Positions 7,318-9,011 of a stretch of 9,011 nt of DNA are shown piece after piece. A program made the position numbers and the translations under genes. The DNA is from Candidatus Bathyarchaeota archaeon. Lineage in GTDB: Archaea; Thermoproteota; Bathyarchaeia; Bathyarchaeales; DTEX01. The notes under the pieces were generated by a model. It worked only from the letters and a program-made list of their open reading frames with translations. It was not told the DNA's origin and ran no database searches. The stretch is from the NCBI GenBank assembly GCA_018397055.1, contig JAGTQS010000010.1:20653-29663 (forward strand). The letters are read 5' to 3'. The stretch's first letter is position 1. Each line of letters begins with the position of its first letter.

Positions 7318-7888
7318 CTATTTCACCACTAGATAAGATCGCTTTTCGGTCGCAAATCTTTTCGTAATAGCCATCGCTGCCAAATAGAAAAGGGTTTCCT
7401 CAAATCAAGCATTGTCGCTCACGTATGAAAAATTGTAGCACGCATCAAAGGCTCCGGTCAAAATCCTTAAAGTTTCACCTAGCGAAGTGACGTAGTCTTG
7501 TACCTTCAAATTAGTTGTTGTATTTAGGCTACTTTTCATGACAACTGCTTTTAATCCAAGCCACCTATTTTTTCTTAACAACAGCATCCTCACTTCTTCT
7601 AAGCTTTGACGCAATATGAATGGTCTCTGCAACAACCAAAAGGCACGTGACCCCTATGCTTAAAATTGTTAACCATACGCCTTACCAGTGGACAATTGTT
7701 AGCCTTATCAGAGATAGATGCAACGAAGACCTTAACGTTTTCTGGGATGTCTATATTCACATTTCTAGCAGTAAGCATTAATTTATCTAAGAAGCTCTTA
7801 AAATTTTTAATTTATCACTGAGACTTAAGATTAATTAGCAACGAAAATAATTTTAGGCTCACTTAAAGGAATGTAGTCTCTGTATAAA
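7318..7888. other. Gene-poor spacer between the TSUP transporter and tRNA-Pro, with possible gene remnants
   Basis: No gene can be defended over these 571 bases. On the minus strand there are two small overlapping frames. One, from ATG 7778 to TAG 7599, is 59 codons and includes IDIPENVKVFVASISDK. The other is 76 codons from a TTG at 7635 to 7405. A third frame, open from 7681 to the stop at 7565, would encode a hydrophobic helix followed by a basic tail (LTILSIGVTCLLVVAETIHI, then SKLRR and KKK) but has no start codon before the helix. None has a ribosome-binding site at its first start codon. Together they could be a decayed small membrane-protein gene, or chance in AT-rich DNA. The last ~60 bases must hold the tRNA promoter; the AT-rich stretch near 7846-7868 is the only candidate. 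Confidence 0.5.
7323..7327 (-). promoter_or_regulatory. Ribosome-binding site of the TSUP transporter gene
   Basis: Reads GGTGA on the minus strand. It is 8 bases from GTG 7314 and 5 bases from TTG 7317, favouring a non-ATG start, with GTG the better spaced. Confidence 0.55.
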
Positions 7889-7964
7889 GGGGCTGTGGTC
7901 CAGCTTGGTCTAAGATTCGCGCCTGGGGCGCGCGCGGTCCTGGGTTCAAATCCCAGCAGCCCCA
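7889..7964 (+). tRNA. tRNA-Pro (anticodon GGG)
   Basis: A 76-base cloverleaf. Acceptor stem GGGGCTG (7889-7895) pairs perfectly with CAGCCCC (7957-7963), with A73 as discriminator. The anticodon stem CGCGC/GCGCG (7918-7922 with 7930-7934) encloses loop CTGGGGC, giving anticodon GGG at 7925-7927, which reads CCC/CCU proline codons. Variable loop is CGGTC; the T-arm is CTGGG-TTCAAAT-CCCAG. The D-arm is weaker, three pairs including one G-T. The gene has no intron, and CCA is not encoded, so it must be added after transcription. Confidence 0.96.
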
Positions 7965-7993
7965 TTTGTAAACCTAGAGGCCCCATTTTTGTA
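7959..7993 (+). repeat. Imperfect direct repeat of the tRNA-Pro 3' end
   Basis: GCCCCATTTGTA (7959-7970), which covers the last six bases of the tRNA and its flank, recurs as GCCCCATTTTTGTA (7980-7993) ten bases later, differing by two extra Ts. It could be a footprint of slippage or integration at the tRNA, or a local duplication that strengthens the terminator. Confidence 0.45.
7986..7990 (+). terminator. Oligo-T terminator of tRNA-Pro
   Basis: A T5 run 22 bases after the tRNA, followed by GTATTTTC. T-runs like this end archaeal tRNA transcripts. A shorter T3 directly follows the tRNA. Confidence 0.45.
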
Positions 7994-8108
7994 TTTTCTA
8001 AAGATGCTCATTCCTTTCATATATATAATTAAACCTTGACGTAAGGGAGACCCGTTAAGTAATCGGAAGGCAACTGAATTTTGGTTGTTTAATACTTTCG
8101 AAGAACTT

Positions 8109-8944
8109 CTATATTTGTCGTTTTTCAAAAGAACAGCCGGTGTAGTAATAGATCCTTTCAATGCCTGTGGAGATATAGTGTTCTAAAAAGACTTGAATAA
8201 TGGGGTACCTAAGGTCACTTACCCAATAATCATCTGGATCGCACACAGTGTCTTTGTTGAACTGGATCCCAAAAAATGCAGCTAGCGGATTAAGAGCCTC
8301 AGCTACGCCTTGGTGTTGGCTTCCGTGCCATTCTCCCATTAAAAAAAGTCCTTCACCTTCATGGGCAAAATGGATTATCGCTACGATTTCGCTTGGATGA
8401 AACCGTTTGCTAGGGGCGTTAATCACTAAGATGTCGTAGTTCCGTAGCGTCTTCCAAGTTATCGAATAAGTGTTCTTCTCAACAACGTATCCTAAGGTGC
8501 GAAGTCTTTCTGCAAATTTACTTTAGCCAAGCCATGAATCGTCACTTTCTATATCTTCTAGCGCGCCGTGAGCGGAATCAAAAAGAATTCTGTGACTATT
8601 TTTTCATCTTTTACTAACCAATTGATAATGTTCTTCCAAAGCTTATAGTTGTCAGCTTCGTCAATTAGCACGTTTGACAAGAATCCTTCGTCTCCAGCTG
8701 CTACAACTTCGCCTTCAAAAAATGAAATAGAGACCAAGACGCAAGGTCTTAAAGTTTCTCCTGCACCCATGTTTCCATTATTGTCAAGATCTGCCCAACT
8801 GTTGTCGTCGCCCCACGCTAACTTTTCAACATTACAGTGGTCTTTCGCAGGATGTTTCCAGCATGCTTCAACCAACGAGGTACTAGGAGATAATAAAAGA
8901 AGGAGTAAAACAACCGAAAAGAGAATACACGAACCTTTAGTCAA
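8109..8944 (-). pseudogene. Broken gene for a secreted DUF4350/GATase-like domain protein, halves in reversed order
   Basis: Read on the minus strand from TTG 8944. The first frame (to TAG 8558, 128 codons) has a signal peptide of about residues 1-27, then a DLDNNGNMGAGE calcium-loop-like stretch (52-63). It ends with GDEGFLSNVLIDEADNYKLW and KNIINWL, the C-terminal part of a GATase-like domain. The next part is in another frame: FDSAHGALEDIE and DDSWLG, an in-frame TAA at 8523-8525, then SKFAERLRTLGYVVEK, YDILVINAPSKRF, GLFLMGEWHGSQ, the block ALNPLAAFFGIQFNKDTV and YYTGCSFEKRQI, ending at TAG 8109. That second part is the N-terminal part of such a domain. The frames join if one base is added at the A5 tract 8580-8584. 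No downstream C-terminal half is seen. Either sequencing error or decay explains the two lesions; that it is a DUF4350/GATase-like family member is my recognition of motifs, not a search. Confidence 0.7.
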
Positions 8945-8974
8945 TTGAAATACCTATTAACATAACCGTTTTAT

Positions 8975-8983
8975 CTAAATATA
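8975..8983 (-). promoter_or_regulatory. Candidate TATA box of the broken secreted-protein gene
   Basis: Reads TATATTTAG on the minus strand, about 31 bases before TTG 8944. Archaeal spacing would start transcription near 8952, giving an almost leaderless message, which fits the absence of a ribosome-binding site there. Both frames upstream of the TTG are closed by stops. Confidence 0.35.
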
Positions 8984-9011
8984 GTCTAATGCATAATTCG
9001 TTCTCCTGTCT

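Noticed and set aside
7318..7374. 18-codon frame ending at the start of the TSUP transporter gene (possible leader peptide)
   Set aside because: No ribosome-binding site, no recognisable attenuator structure; too short to separate from chance.
7664..7701. AATTGTTA repeated 30 bases apart
   Set aside because: An eight-base AT-rich word twice in AT-rich DNA is expected by chance; no further copies or array spacing.
7946..8161. 71-codon minus-strand frame overlapping the tRNA
   Set aside because: It runs through the antisense of the tRNA T-arm and acceptor stem and the end of the broken gene; no family resemblance or start signal.
8649..8948. 99-codon plus-strand frame opposite the secreted-protein gene
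   Set aside because: It is antisense to the well-preserved minus-strand frame, with low-complexity Ser/Pro content typical of a shadow.
1..9011. CRISPR array, transposase, toxin-antitoxin or defence genes
   Set aside because: Looked for repeated spaced units and for family motifs on both strands; none seen.

Overview
The window looks like a chromosomal piece of an archaeon, most plausibly a Bathyarchaeia-like or related Thermoproteota lineage. Four signs point that way. Ribosome-binding sites match both halves of the archaeal 16S 3' end (GGAGG and GGTGAT). Candidate promoters are TATA-like, with no -35/-10 boxes. The tRNA has no encoded CCA. The solute-binding protein is held on the membrane by a C-terminal helix instead of a lipobox. 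The lineage is an inference; no phylogenetic marker gene is present.

Positions 1-5883 hold a peptide/nickel-type ABC importer. On the minus strand the genes run permease B (2323-3291), permease C (1379-2314), ATPase D (382-1365) and ATPase F (1-370, cut by the window edge). Gaps are about ten bases and each stop codon abuts or overlaps the next ribosome-binding site, so this is a tight operon. The solute-binding protein (3400-5883) is divergent from permease B across a gap of about 108 bases that contains a symmetric TTTAAA box. B and C should form the membrane channel, D and F the ATPase pair, and the anchored binding protein should capture substrate outside the cell. The binding protein is the most unusual gene here: the segment that forms the last part of a family-5 solute-binding protein lies at its N-terminus, ahead of the segment that normally starts the fold, as in a circular permutation.

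Positions 5904-7317 hold a T-rich terminator, a small three-helix membrane protein of unknown function (5919-6290, minus) that converges on the binding-protein gene, a 268-base spacer, and a TSUP-family (TauE/SafE) membrane transporter (6559-7314, minus).

Positions 7318-7888 contain no gene I can defend, only small overlapping reading frames that may be a decayed gene. A tRNA-Pro(GGG) follows at 7889-7964. An imperfect copy of its last six bases plus flank lies just downstream.

Positions 8109-8944 (minus) hold a broken gene for a secreted protein with a DUF4350/GATase-like domain. It carries one frameshift at an A5 tract and one in-frame TAA. The C-terminal half of the domain again precedes the N-terminal half. 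Whether this is a true permutation or the remnant of a two-domain protein that lost its outer halves cannot be decided from this window.
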